Source: JBBDRW01 sp040905265
GTDB taxonomy: Bacteria; Bacteroidota; Rhodothermia; Balneolales; Balneolaceae
DNA length: 64,000 nt
Reading direction: 5' to 3'
Assembly (NCBI GenBank): GCA_040905265.1
Contig: JBBDRW010000177.1
Coordinates: forward strand, 1-64,000
Positions 8,107 through 18,400 of this stretch are shown here, piece by piece (positions within the stretch are counted from its first letter, which is position 1; each line of letters starts with the position of its first letter). Below the pieces are notes generated by a model. That model did not search any database. It had not been told where the DNA came from and saw only the letters and a program-made list of their open reading frames with translations. The translations under genes were made by a program, and so were the position numbers.

Positions 8107-9261
8107 CTCAAACACCGACAGGTCCCACTCTTCATACCACCGGATTACGGGCCGGCCATCTTCGAATTCAATCGGGAGCCATACATAACGGCCGTCAATG
8201 GCATTTTGCGGCCGCCACCGGTCGCCCATAAAGATAAAGGCGTCCTCTATCCCCTCAACCGGAAGGATGAATGTGCTTTGTGATTCGAAGGTCGACGACA
8301 TCTGTTCCTCCGACCCTCTCGCCGGATTTCCAAGAAACGTCCAGGGGCCAAACATATCCTCCGCCATCGCGGAACGGGCGGCATTAGGCGTCCAGCCGGT
8401 CGCGCCGGACATAATCAAATAGTAGATACCATCTTTTTTAAAGATTGCGGGAGCTTCATTGTGCCCTCCGGGAAATACCCGAATCCAGCGCCCGGTAAAG
8501 TCGGTATAGGTTTCATCCAGCTCGCTGATCATCAGCGTATAATTCTCTTCCGTTGACGTGATGTGATAGGCTGTCCCGTCGTCATCCACAAAAAGAGTCA
8601 TGTCCCGCGACATCTGCCCGCCTTCAAAATCCCGGATGGTAAAGACTCCCTCTTCAATCGCTCTTCTCCGGTACTCTCTGTCTTCGTCCATTCTCTCCTC
8701 GTCATAGTCAGCCTGCTTCTGCTCTTCGGTAAAATTCTCGGGCCAGACGCCGGCATGCGGACGAAGGCTCCGGATATACTCATAAGGGCCGGTCACATGA
8801 TCTGAAACAGCCAGAGCAGTCCGGGCGGCCCTGTACCCCTGCCCGTAGAGCTCCAGATGAAACCACATCACAAACTGCTCTGTCTCCGGATTGTAAATTA
8901 CTTTGGGCCGTTCAATGACCGAACCGGCCCGGACCTCGCTGGTCGTATCGGTCTCGACTGCCAGGGCGATCCCTTCGTCAGTCCAGTTATAAAGATCCTC
9001 GGAAGAGTAGACATGAACCCCGACATTGGCCCGGTTCCCGCCACTCCCATCGGTTTTGTGCTCCCCGAACCAGTAGTACGTTCCCTCATGATGGAGAAAC
9101 CCGCCGCCGTGAGCATTGATGTGAACACCGTTGTTATCCGGCCAGATCTCACCGGGAATAAAACGATCCCGATCCTGGCTGTGTGCTGTGTTGAGAAACG
9201 AAGGAACGATGAGTAACAGGATGCCAGACAGTAATAATATAGCGTTGGTTCGATTCTTCAT
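8104..9261 (-). CDS. GH43, exo-beta-1,3-galactanase type
   Basis: A 385-residue exported glycoside hydrolase read from the ATG at 9261, giving a signal peptide (MKNRTNAILLLSGILLLIV...AHSQ). The motif HINAHGGGFLHHEGTYYWFG near residue 45, with no aspartate in the usual base position, and ERPKVIYNPE around residue 120, whose Glu fits the catalytic acid, match the GH43 subfamily 24-like exo-beta-1,3-galactanases that strip galactose from arabinogalactan main chains. A Gln in the TFESQST stretch could correspond to the unusual Gln described there. It is the last gene of the symporter-galK-galT series (139 bp after galT), so released galactose would feed the adjacent Leloir genes. Subfamily assignment is from memory of motifs. 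Confidence 0.8.
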   Translation of the reverse strand: MKNRTNAILLLSGILLLIVPSFLNTAHSQDRDRFIPGEIWPDNNGVHINAHGGGFLHHEGTYYWFGEHKTDGSGGNRANVGVHVYSSEDLYNWTDEGIALAVETDTTSEVRAGSVIERPKVIYNPETEQFVMWFHLELYGQGYRAARTALAVSDHVTGPYEYIRSLRPHAGVWPENFTEEQKQADYDEERMDEDREYRRRAIEEGVFTIRDFEGGQMSRDMTLFVDDDGTAYHITSTEENYTLMISELDETYTDFTGRWIRVFPGGHNEAPAIFKKDGIYYLIMSGATGWTPNAARSAMAEDMFGPWTFLGNPARGSEEQMSSTFESQSTFILPVEGIEDAFIFMGDRWRPQNAIDGRYVWLPIEFEDGRPVIRWYEEWDLSVFE

Positions 9262-9400
9262 AGGTATTGGTTTTACAGGTTCAATGAATCGTGATTGTAT
9301 GTGCACGTCAGGATGAAAATTGATTGTACTGTTCAGAGTTCAAAAAAAGGATCTCAATGTAGAGGCTTTGAAAAACCAGTACAAAACCTTTTGGGTCTGG

Positions 9401-10450
9401 CTATCCTTTATAGTGCCGATCCGGCAGCCCCCGCAGCAGCTCTGCGCTCGACTCGGCGGTAATATCCCGTTGCGGGCTGGCGAGCATCTCGTAGCCTACC
9501 CGGAACTTCTTTACCGTAGCCGAGCGGAGTAGCGGCGGGTAAAAATGCACGTGAAAGTGCCATTCGGGATGCTCTTCCCCATCCGTCGGTGCCGGATGAA
9601 ACCCGGCCGAATAGGGAAAGGAGATCCGGAAGATATTGTCATACCGTATGGTAAGGCGCCGGATCATGTCGGCCAGAGAACGCTTCTCACCAGCCGTCAT
9701 GTCGGTGAACCGCCCGAAGGAACGGCGTGAGACCACCAGAGTCTCAAATGGCCAGAAAGCCCAGAACGGGACGAGCGCAACAAAGTCTTCGTTCTCAAGG
9801 ACGATTCGCTCTCCCTCCTTCAACTCCAGGTCGAGGTAGTCTCCCAACAACGTCCTGCCGTGTTCGCGATAGTAGTGATGTTGCTGCTCCAGCTCCTTCC
9901 TTGGCTCGTCCGGCAGGGTCTGCTGCGCCCAGATCTGCCCGTGGGGGTGCGGGTTACTGCATCCCATCACCTCACCCTTGTTTTCAAAGATCTGGACATA
10001 GTTGATAAAGGGTTTTGCACCCAGATCCCGGTACTGCTCCGTCCAGAGCCCGACAACCTCCTCCACCTCCTCCTGCGACATCTGCGGGAGCGTCAGGTCG
10101 TGCCGGGGAGAGAAACAGATGACCCGGCAGATTCCCTTCTCGGTATGGGACACCAGAAGCCCATTTTTGTCATAGCTGGCAGCATTTGTATCGGGTTTCA
10201 GGGCGCTGAAGTCGTTGTCAAAGACAAAGGTAGAGTCATAGACGGGATTCACCTTCCCGCCGGCACGGCTGTTTCCGGGACAGAGATAACAATCCGGGTC
10301 ATACTCCGGTTTCTCCTCCCCGGCTGTCTCCTCTTCTTGTCCCTGCCAGGGGCGTTTGGTACGGTGCGGGGAGACCTGTACCCATTCACCGGTAAGTATA
10401 TTCTTTCTCCTGTGCGGCTCTTCAGAAAAGTCAATAGAAGAATTACTCAT
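9401..10450 (-). CDS. galT: Galactose-1-phosphate uridylyltransferase
   Basis: A 349-residue cytoplasmic enzyme of the Leloir pathway that swaps UMP between UDP-glucose and galactose-1-phosphate. The HPHPHGQIWA active-site motif with its nucleophilic histidine lies near residue 170, a zinc-type CYLCPGN motif near residue 55, and HFHVHFYPPLLRS in the C-terminal half; the length is normal. Its start overlaps the last codons of galK by 8 bp, indicating translational coupling in a symporter-galK-galT-GH43 operon. No galE or pgm is visible in the window, so those must lie elsewhere. Confidence 0.97.
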   Translation of the reverse strand: MSNSSIDFSEEPHRRKNILTGEWVQVSPHRTKRPWQGQEEETAGEEKPEYDPDCYLCPGNSRAGGKVNPVYDSTFVFDNDFSALKPDTNAASYDKNGLLVSHTEKGICRVICFSPRHDLTLPQMSQEEVEEVVGLWTEQYRDLGAKPFINYVQIFENKGEVMGCSNPHPHGQIWAQQTLPDEPRKELEQQHHYYREHGRTLLGDYLDLELKEGERIVLENEDFVALVPFWAFWPFETLVVSRRSFGRFTDMTAGEKRSLADMIRRLTIRYDNIFRISFPYSAGFHPAPTDGEEHPEWHFHVHFYPPLLRSATVKKFRVGYEMLASPQRDITAESSAELLRGLPDRHYKG

Positions 10451-11633
10451 CGCTCATTGGTACTTTGTGGTTTGATGGAATGATCCGTGTTCCCGCTCCG
10501 ATCGTAACAACGTGGATATCAGGAGTCTCACCGGTCTTCTCCCCGTATACCGCAGTGAGTTCGTTCGAAACCCGCTCCACACCGGATGCCGGAACCAAAT
10601 TGATGGTACAGCCACCGAAACCGCCACCCATCATACGGGCTCCCAATACGTCATCCATCTTTTCAGTGGCCTCAACCAGAATATCCAGCTCCCGGCAACT
10701 CACTTCATAGAGATCCCTCAACCCGTAATGAGACTCATACATCCGTTGACCAAACGACGCGAGATCACCCTTCTCCAGGTCATCGCAACCGGCAAGTACG
10801 CGCTGATTCTCTTCCACGACATACCGGCATCGGTTATAGACGATCTGGCTCATCTCTCCCCTGCACTCTTCCAGCATGGGACGGGTTACATCCCTCAGGG
10901 ATTTTATACTTGAATCACACGTTTTCAGAATGGACACCCCCTCTTCGCACTGCTTTCTCCGCACGTTGTATTTCGATGTCGCGAGCTCCCGCCGGACGTT
11001 GGTATCTACCAACAGAACCCGTGTATCGTTACATTCAAAGGGTACATGCAGATAGTTCAGAGTACGGCAGTCAAGACGAATCACCTGCTCCAGTTCGCCA
11101 TATACGTTTGCGAACTGATCCATGATACCACACTGCACCCCGACAAATTCATTTTCAGCTTTCTGGGCAAGCCTGACCCGCTCCAGTTTGGGGAGTTTCC
11201 ACTCATACAGTTCGGAGAGGCCGAGGATTACAGCACCCTCCAGGGCAGCGGATGAGGAGAGGCCCGCCCCGATCGGGATATCTCCGCCAAACAGACAGTC
11301 GAATCCCCCAATCTCTTTTCCGGCGCTTTGTAGTTGTTCGATACAACCGAGAATATAGTCTGGCCATCGCTGAGGGCTCTTTTTCAGCTTCTCTCTCAGA
11401 TTACATTCATACGAGGCATTCATATCGAGAGCGTACAGCTGTATTTTGTCCAGGCCGTTTGGAGCGATGGCAAGCCAGATTGACTTGTCAATGGCGGCCG
11501 GCAGAACAAACCCTTCATTGTAATCCGTATGCTCCCCTATCAGGTTGATCCGCCCTGGTGAAGCGACCAGTAATGGCGCACCGCCAAAACGATTCACAAA
11601 CTCTTGATATACGTAACCCGGATCGGTATTCAT
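10443..11633 (-). CDS. galK: Galactokinase
   Basis: A 396-residue GHMP kinase phosphorylating galactose at C1. The galactokinase signature GRINLIGEHTDYNEG lies near residue 27, the ATP loop IPIGAGLSSSAAL near residue 125, and the C-terminal MGGGFGGCTINLV motif near residue 340. The length and order of motifs are typical. It overlaps galT by 8 bp and starts 82 bp after the stop of the sodium symporter gene; a period-7 repeat occupies much of that gap. Expression is likely driven from the palindromic operator region upstream of the symporter gene. Confidence 0.97.
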   Translation of the reverse strand: MNTDPGYVYQEFVNRFGGAPLLVASPGRINLIGEHTDYNEGFVLPAAIDKSIWLAIAPNGLDKIQLYALDMNASYECNLREKLKKSPQRWPDYILGCIEQLQSAGKEIGGFDCLFGGDIPIGAGLSSSAALEGAVILGLSELYEWKLPKLERVRLAQKAENEFVGVQCGIMDQFANVYGELEQVIRLDCRTLNYLHVPFECNDTRVLLVDTNVRRELATSKYNVRRKQCEEGVSILKTCDSSIKSLRDVTRPMLEECRGEMSQIVYNRCRYVVEENQRVLAGCDDLEKGDLASFGQRMYESHYGLRDLYEVSCRELDILVEATEKMDDVLGARMMGGGFGGCTINLVPASGVERVSNELTAVYGEKTGETPDIHVVTIGAGTRIIPSNHKVPMSDE

Positions 11634-11676
11634 AAAACCTTAAAAAAATTAAACCTGCTTATATGAAGTCACCACC

Positions 11677-11711
11677 CTTCTGACTCCCTACTCCTGAATT
11701 CTGAATTCTAA
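11677..11711. repeat. Period-7 intergenic repeat (5 units)
   Basis: Five successive seven-base units, ending with ATTCTGA then ATTCTAA, lie between the symporter and galK genes, inside a presumed operon. It is one of the cleanest copies of the heptamer family in the window. Confidence 0.65.
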
Positions 11712-11715
11712 TAAA

Positions 11716-13275
11716 TCACCAGAACAGTATATAAAGTACCGCCAGAATTGCACACACGCCGATCGATCCGACATTAAAGACGGTACCGGTGTGAAACAGC
11801 TCCTTGCGAAACTCAATAGCTTTCGGATCTTTCCCGCCGTTCTCCCAAAGTGAAATACCAACCATCACTACACAAAGAATCAGAAAAACGATTCCCATCC
11901 GGTCGAGGAACGGCAGTACCGGAAAGAGCCATTTGAACAAGAATGAGAGAGGAATTGTAAGGACCGCCGCCCAGAGTGCACCGTTGGATGTAGCCCTTTT
12001 CCAATAGAGTCCCAACAGGAAGATCGCCACCACTCCCGGGCTCACAAATCCGGTAAACTCCTGAATAAACTGGAACGCCTGCCCGAAGTTCTCAAGCAGC
12101 GGCGCGACCATCACCGCCAGGGCGAGAGCTACAAAACTCATAATACGCCCGACCCGCACCAGCTTTTTCTCAGAAGCATCCTTTTTTACATGGATTTTGT
12201 AGAGATCGAGAGTAAAAATCGTAGAGGTGCTATTGGTCATTGAACTGAGTGACGAAGCGATCGCCGCAATCAGTGCTGCAAAAGCCAGCCCCCGGAATCC
12301 GGAGACGACAAATTCATTCAAAAGCCAGGGATAGGCTTCATCCGGCCGAAGCAGATCTACACCATATCCGAATGCGATAATTCCGGGAATCACCACAATG
12401 ACCGGCATTAACAATTTCAGATAAGCAGCAAACATCACACCTTTTTGAGCTTCACTCAGGCTCTTTGCAGCAAGTGCACGCTGAATAATATACTGGTTGC
12501 ATCCCCAGTAGCTGATATTGGCAATCCACAACCCGCCGATAATCACCCCGATCCCGGGCAGTTCCTGAAAGTGGGGGCTGGACCGGTCGATGATCATCTC
12601 AAACTTATCCGGAACTTGCTGCATCAGGTCGACAAAGCCTGCAATAGCTCCTCCGCCATCACTAAATGCATTCAGAGCGAGCCAGGTGGTTAGCAGCCCT
12701 CCCAACACAAGGAAAAAGACCTGAATCACATCAGTAAAGGCAACCGCATTGAGGCCGCCGTAGATGGTATAGATAGCGGAAAAGACTGCCAGGCCAAGAA
12801 TTCCGTACCGGAGATCGATTCCCATAATCGTCTCCAGGCTCAGGGCCCCCAGGTAGAGAACCGATGTCAGATTCACAAATATGTAGACCAAAATCCAGAA
12901 GACCGCCAGGCTGGCCCGAACCCGCTCATCAAACCGGTTCTCCAGAAACTGCGGCATCGTATAGATTCCTTTCTCCAGAAAGATCGGCAGCATAAACTTG
13001 GCGACAAGGATGAGTGTAAGCGCTGCCATCCATTCATAACTCGCAATGGCAAGCCCGATCACATACCCGGAACCGGACATTCCAATCATCTGCTCCGCCG
13101 AGATATTGGCCGCAATCAGCGAGGTCCCGACCGCCCACCAGGGGAGAGATTTGCTTGCCAGAAAGTACCCTTCCGAATCGCCGGTACCTTTCCGTTTTGC
13201 GATGATCAGCCCCAGGCCAAGGATGATAAAACAGTACCCGAAGAATACAATGAAGTCAATCGTTGAAAATTGCAT
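11716..13275 (-). CDS. Na+/galactose symporter, SSS family (vSGLT-like)
   Basis: A 519-residue inner-membrane sodium:solute symporter. Residues I recall as galactose ligands of Vibrio vSGLT are kept with constant spacing: Asn57 and Gln62 in NISAEQMIGMSGSGY, Glu81 in YEWMAAL, Asn253 in WIANISYWG, Lys287 in YLKLLMPVIVVIPG and Gln405 in FQFIQEFTGF. Sodium-site serines are kept at 341-342 (ASSLSSMTNS). This makes galactose or glucose the likely substrate rather than a sugar acid. It is the first gene of the symporter-galK-galT-GH43 series. Its promoter region contains an 18-bp perfect palindrome, so sugar-responsive control by a LacI-family protein is likely. Confidence 0.93.
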   Translation of the reverse strand: MQFSTIDFIVFFGYCFIILGLGLIIAKRKGTGDSEGYFLASKSLPWWAVGTSLIAANISAEQMIGMSGSGYVIGLAIASYEWMAALTLILVAKFMLPIFLEKGIYTMPQFLENRFDERVRASLAVFWILVYIFVNLTSVLYLGALSLETIMGIDLRYGILGLAVFSAIYTIYGGLNAVAFTDVIQVFFLVLGGLLTTWLALNAFSDGGGAIAGFVDLMQQVPDKFEMIIDRSSPHFQELPGIGVIIGGLWIANISYWGCNQYIIQRALAAKSLSEAQKGVMFAAYLKLLMPVIVVIPGIIAFGYGVDLLRPDEAYPWLLNEFVVSGFRGLAFAALIAAIASSLSSMTNSTSTIFTLDLYKIHVKKDASEKKLVRVGRIMSFVALALAVMVAPLLENFGQAFQFIQEFTGFVSPGVVAIFLLGLYWKRATSNGALWAAVLTIPLSFLFKWLFPVLPFLDRMGIVFLILCVVMVGISLWENGGKDPKAIEFRKELFHTGTVFNVGSIGVCAILAVLYILFW

Positions 13276-13343
13276 ACAGTCGTTTCGTTAAATTCAGCCC
13301 CAGGATGGATATTTCCCCAACCAATCACCCAAATATCGGTGAA

Positions 13344-13361
13344 GTTGTTATCGATAACAAC
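13344..13361. promoter_or_regulatory. LacI-type operator upstream of the symporter-gal operon
   Basis: A perfect 18-bp palindrome, GTTGTTATCGATAACAAC, 69 bases upstream of the symporter start. It has the central CG and the TGNTANCGNTANCA pattern also found upstream of both susC genes and the GH30 operon. A LacI/GalR-family dimer is the expected binder. Confidence 0.7.
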
Positions 13362-13470
13362 CCAAAATAGTACAGAATTGATTTTTTTCAAGCCAATCTG
13401 TACGCTTTCTGACTTCCTTCGTTCCGCAACACAGATACTCTGTCAGGCCAACTCCAATGAATGGTTATAA

Positions 13471-13506
13471 AAAAACTGCCGGCCGTTGTAGCGGTCGGCA
13501 GTTTTT
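13471..13506 (-). terminator. Hairpin terminator after susC1-susD1
   Basis: Perfect 11-bp arms (AAAAACTGCCG / CGGCAGTTTTT) around a 14-base loop that itself contains a CCG/CGG pair. The A/T tracts on both ends make it usable in either direction; it lies 85 bases past the susD1 stop. Confidence 0.88.
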
Positions 13507-13591
13507 CAGGAAAGGTATTATGTCGTGCCAACCATCAAATGGTTAACACCACACCAGCCAGACTTACATCATTCTGACTGGATTCAGACAA

Positions 13592-15352
13592 TCAGTATCC
13601 AGGATTCTGCACCAGTGCCTGGTTCCTGTTCATTTCATCCTGATCGATCGGGAAGAAATAGAACGATTCGTTCCAGCTTCGGTTCTGAACATGACGGGTC
13701 GGATCGTAGGAGTAGTTGGAGTAGGTACTTCTGTCTTGTTGGTCTGCCGCATCCACCTCGATCAGGATACCCTCAGCATCGTGATAGACTTCCGGAGCAA
13801 TTTCCCATCTCCGGACGTCGAAGAACCGGGAATCTTCCAGGAAGAGCTCCACCCGTCTTTCATTTCGATACCGTTCTACCAGAGCCTCACCGCTCTCTGT
13901 AATCGGCGGCATATCCGCGCGCTCCCGAATCATGTTGAGCACACGACGCGCCTCCACTTCATCTCCCAGCTCGATCTGTGCTTCTGCATAGTTCATCAGC
14001 ATTTCCGTATATCGGAATACCGGCCAGGGATGCTCCGGACGGGTTTGTACCGGAATGGTATCATCGATAAACTTTCGCATGTAGTACCCGGTATAGGATC
14101 CGTTCCAATCTTCAATGGGCCCCTGTCGTGTATCTACACCAGCAACCGTTCCGTCCGGGGTATTAATGTCCAGAGCCGTTTGTACATGCCCTGTCTGATC
14201 ATAGGGTTGCCGCGCTCCGGGAGGATCTACAAACGGTGCACCGTCATAGAGAATGGATGCATAGAATCGCGGATCACGAACCTGCTCTCCACTTACAACC
14301 CCAAACGGGTCGGCTGCATGTTCCGGATTGTTCCAGTCAAACGGCGTACCGTCCGCCATCTCGTAGGCGTCAACCATCGACTGAAGCGGAGTGTTTCCGC
14401 CCCACGCGGAATAGCCGTTCGGGCCATTCACCAGGTTTGGCAGAAACGTATCATGCCAATCTCTGGAGCCGACAAAATATCGGTTCATGATCGTCTCTTC
14501 GTGTCGGCCATTGGTAAGAAAGATATTCTGGTAGTTGCGAACCGGATCTTCATCCTGATCGTATAGCTCATACCCGAGTGCCATCACCTCCTGGCAAGCA
14601 TTGCGGGCTTCTGTCCAGCGATCCTGCTGGCTGCCGGACGCGTAACCGGTTAGTTCACTGACCGGGTCGGCATACAGGTCGCTGGCGGCGTGTGTCAGAA
14701 TCCTGCATTTGATTGCAAGAGCGGCTCCCTGGTTCGCGCGGCCAAGTTCTCTTGGCTCAAGCGGCAGAAGGGCTTCTGCACGGTCGGCCTCTTCAACTAC
14801 GAAATTGACAACCTCCTCAAAGGTATTCCGTGGGACCTGAAGCTCTTCACCCACAGTCTGCGGCTCCAGGATCAATGGTACACCGCCATACGCACGCAAC
14901 AGGTTGTGGTAGAAGAAAGCCCTCAGGAAGTGAGTTTCACCTTGTACATGTTGCTTGAGTTCATCGCTGATATCGGCTGTTTCGATATTCTCCAGGATGA
15001 TATTGGCATTCCTGATCCCGGCATAGAGAGGATCCCAGGAAAATGTGGCGAAATCCCCGCCGCCCCAACGCCCCATATTGCTCGGGCCCCCGTTGCCCAT
15101 CGTCCAGAGAAAGGTCCCCTGATCGTGGACAAACTGGGCATCATCGACAAGAGTTGCCAGTTTCGAACCGCCGAGTGTATGATGCATACTTCTATATACA
15201 TCCGACAGAAAAAGTTCAACAAGTGCAGGATCCTGCCAGACGGCATCATCAGATATCTCATCCTGCGGGCTGAGTTCCAGCATATCGTCACAGGCACCGG
15301 CCACAAGGATCAGTGCAAGGACTACAAGTAGTTTAGATGTTATGTTCTTCAT
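13592..15352 (-). CDS. SusD/RagB-family glycan-binding lipoprotein 1
   Basis: A 586-residue outer-membrane lipoprotein that binds oligosaccharide and caps its SusC transporter. It has a signal peptide with lipobox VAGAC, then the usual N-terminal LSPQDEISDDAVWQDPALVE region, helical repeats (RAFFYHNLLRAYGGVPLI) and the C-terminal RYNERRVELFLEDSRFFDVRRW and NQALVQNPGY stretches diagnostic of the family. It follows susC1 by 108 bp and is followed by a strong terminator. It is clearly paralogous to the SusD proteins at 43904 and 49210 (shared NGPNGY..WGGNTPL region). Neighbouring genes suggest a galactan-derived ligand. Confidence 0.95.
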   Translation of the reverse strand: MKNITSKLLVVLALILVAGACDDMLELSPQDEISDDAVWQDPALVELFLSDVYRSMHHTLGGSKLATLVDDAQFVHDQGTFLWTMGNGGPSNMGRWGGGDFATFSWDPLYAGIRNANIILENIETADISDELKQHVQGETHFLRAFFYHNLLRAYGGVPLILEPQTVGEELQVPRNTFEEVVNFVVEEADRAEALLPLEPRELGRANQGAALAIKCRILTHAASDLYADPVSELTGYASGSQQDRWTEARNACQEVMALGYELYDQDEDPVRNYQNIFLTNGRHEETIMNRYFVGSRDWHDTFLPNLVNGPNGYSAWGGNTPLQSMVDAYEMADGTPFDWNNPEHAADPFGVVSGEQVRDPRFYASILYDGAPFVDPPGARQPYDQTGHVQTALDINTPDGTVAGVDTRQGPIEDWNGSYTGYYMRKFIDDTIPVQTRPEHPWPVFRYTEMLMNYAEAQIELGDEVEARRVLNMIRERADMPPITESGEALVERYRNERRVELFLEDSRFFDVRRWEIAPEVYHDAEGILIEVDAADQQDRSTYSNYSYDPTRHVQNRSWNESFYFFPIDQDEMNRNQALVQNPGY

Positions 15353-15460
15353 GGTTTCTTCGTTTTATGAAATTTTAGACGATTACTCTCCTGGAGTCAA
15401 ACAACTCTGACCCTGATTCGAACGGGAATTGTACCGGTCGATCCAGGGCAGAGCCATTCG

Positions 15461-18400
15461 TTAAAACGACATGGAGAGTCCCAGGTTGAAAATTCGTTTC
15501 TGGGGATAGTACGCTCCCCTCCCTTCCCTGGCTTCCGGATCCATCGGGAAATCAGAAAACGTCAGGAGATTGAACCCGTTCGCATAGACGCGAAGTCTCT
15601 GAAGGCCCACACCGCTGGCTATGTTTGCCGGCAGGTTGTACCCGACCTCCACATTTTTCAGCCGAATGTAGTCAGTACTTCTCCGGAAGTAGGTATTCTG
15701 GTTTGCAATCCAGTACTCTTGGGTACGCTGAAATGCCCTTGGGCCGGAAGCGTCAGGGTTGTCCGGAGTCCATCGATTTTCAGCAAAATCCTGCATATAG
15801 TTCCCGAAATCGCCCGACTCCGTCCGGATGTTCTGGGCCGCACCTGCCGCACCCTGAAATAAAAGAGTGAAGTCAAACGCTTTGTACTGTCCGCTGATAT
15901 TCAGGCCGCCCGACCAGGTAGGTATTTCGGTTCTCTCATCCCGGATCCGGTCATCGGCATCAATGATACCGTCCCCGTTTACATCCCGGAATATCAGGTC
16001 GCCTGCCCGTGCACCGGGAAAGCTTGGCATACTCTCTACGTGCGCCTGATCACGAAACACGCCGATTGCGTCATAGACAAGAGGCGATTCCATCATTCTG
16101 CCGGTGGACTGCTGATGATCGGGTGCTCCCGCAGGTTCGTCCCAAAAGACAATCTCGTTGGTCGCATAGCCGCCGTTCAGGCTCACGTCAAGCATCAGAT
16201 TGTTTGTGAGCTGGTTTCTCCAGCTAATGTTACCGTCAAATCCATACGATTTGACTTCCCCGATATTTTCCCGTGGAAGATCGATTCCGGATGAATTCGG
16301 AACGGATGCATTTCTCCACCATAAGATATCCGTTCTTCTTTCATTAAAATAGTCCACCTCCAGAGATACCCGATTGTTCAGGATGGTCGCTTCAATACCT
16401 GTATTGAACTGATTGGCGACCTCCCACGTCACATTCGGGTTCGGTGTACGCCCCGGAGAGATGCTCTGTCGGATGTTATTTACATCAAATATATACCCTC
16501 CACCGAACGAGTAGGTGTTCAGAAACTGCCACGGTTCAATCCTGTCATTTCCCGTCTGGCCGAGCGATGCACGCAACTTGAGCTCGTCAAAGAAGTCAGT
16601 GGCATTTGAAAACCAATCTTCCTGGGTCAATCTCCATGCAACAGATAGTGACGGGAAAAATCCGAATCGTTCCCCTTTCGGGAATATGTAGGAACCGTCA
16701 TACCGGGCAATCGCTTCCACCATATATTTGCTCTGGTAATTGTAATTGATCCGGCTGAAGAAATTCAGGCGCGCTGTTTCATTTCCGCTTCCACCTATAC
16801 TTTGCTGCTCCTCACCTCCCATATCGAGATGTTCAATCTGCATGGTTGGGAAGAATCGCCGATAGGCAGTAAACCCTTCGCTTTCCGAGATCTGACGCTC
16901 CGCGCCGAGCAGGATTGCAAACGAGTGATTCTCCAGATCCTGTTCATACCTTCCGACAACATTTAAGAGAACATCATAATTCTCATCGGACCACTGCCGC
17001 AGTTCAGCATCTTGCTGGGGCGTAACACTTGAATGAAACGTACGGTCGCCGTTACTGTCAAATCCGGTCCAGTCATACAGTGTCCACGGCGTATGCCACC
17101 GTTTCTGCAGCTGGAAATCCTTATCATAGTTGGCGGTTCCGGTAAAGGAGAGCCCTTCAACACTTGGTATCTCCACATCAAGGCTCAGCCGGGTTTGAAA
17201 ATAGTAACGGCCATCTTTGTGATACCCGGTGGCATCGGTACCGGTGACAACCGGGTTCACGCCATTCTCAACCTCGGGTGCAGGCAAACCATTCGGCCAG
17301 AACGCGTGTTCATGAGGTTTTCCTCTCATGAGCATCCGAAATGTCTCCGTAACACTGGAGGTCGGGTTTCTGCGGTCTTCATAGCGGCCCAAAACATCAA
17401 AGGAGAGTCCTATGTAGTCGCTCAGTTCTCCATCCAGGTTACTTCGGAAACTATACTCATTGTACCGGGTAGAGCTGTTTCTGAAGTATCCATCTTCCGT
17501 CAGCCCGTTAAAGGAGAGGCGGTATCGAAAATCCTCGCTGCCGCCTGAAACAGAGAAATCAGCTCTGGTTTGGTAGGACGCCGGTTTCAGTGCTTCATTA
17601 AACCAGTCGGTGTCAGGACAGTTCCACAAATCAGACCCATCTGCATGGCACTGGATCTCCTCCGCGGTAAAGCGGTCTCCCAGGCCCGCATAGTTGTCGA
17701 TCTCATTGAGCATCGTCATATAGGTTGCCGCGTCCGCCATCTCGGGAACACGGGTCGGCTGGTTAAACCCCTGGTTGATATCAAGATTAAACTGGGGTGC
17801 GCCTGTCTGGCCGCGTTTTGTTGTGATCAGGATAACACCGTTGGCCGCCCTTGATCCATAAATGGCCGCGGAAGCGTCCTTGAGTACGGAGATGCTTTCG
17901 ATATCTCTCGGGTTGATCCGATCCAGCCCGCCGGACCGGTCAGGGACTCCGTCAATCACAATCAGCGGGCTGTTGTTGTTGAGTGTGCTGTTCCCGCGAA
18001 TCCGGAGTGTCGCGCCATCCGCTCCCGGCTGGCCACTCTCATTGACCGTGATAAGGCCGGGAAGCTGGCCGGTCAGTGCATTCGCCATATTTGAAACGGG
18101 TACACGCTCCATCCGTTCACCGGAAACAGAGCTGACCGATCCGGAGAGGGTTTCTCGCGTCTGGGTACCGTACCCGACGACCACAACCTCTGCACCGCCT
18201 ATAACTTGTACGGACAAAGCTACATCAATCTCCGAGCGGCCTTCAACCGCAATTGTCTGGGCTTCGAAACCGACATAGGAATATTGCAGTTCGACATCCA
18301 GGCTTGGCACATCCAGTTCATAGGTGCCATCAAGCGTTGTGATTGTACCGATATCCGGTTGTCCTACAACGACAACGTTCACTCCCGGCAATGTCTCACC

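Larger units (their letters stand above)
13276..13591. other. Intergenic region between symporter promoter and susD1 end
   Basis: 316 bases without a gene. It holds the palindromic operator at 13344-13361 and the susD1 terminator at 13471-13506; nothing else ordered was seen. Confidence 0.6.
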
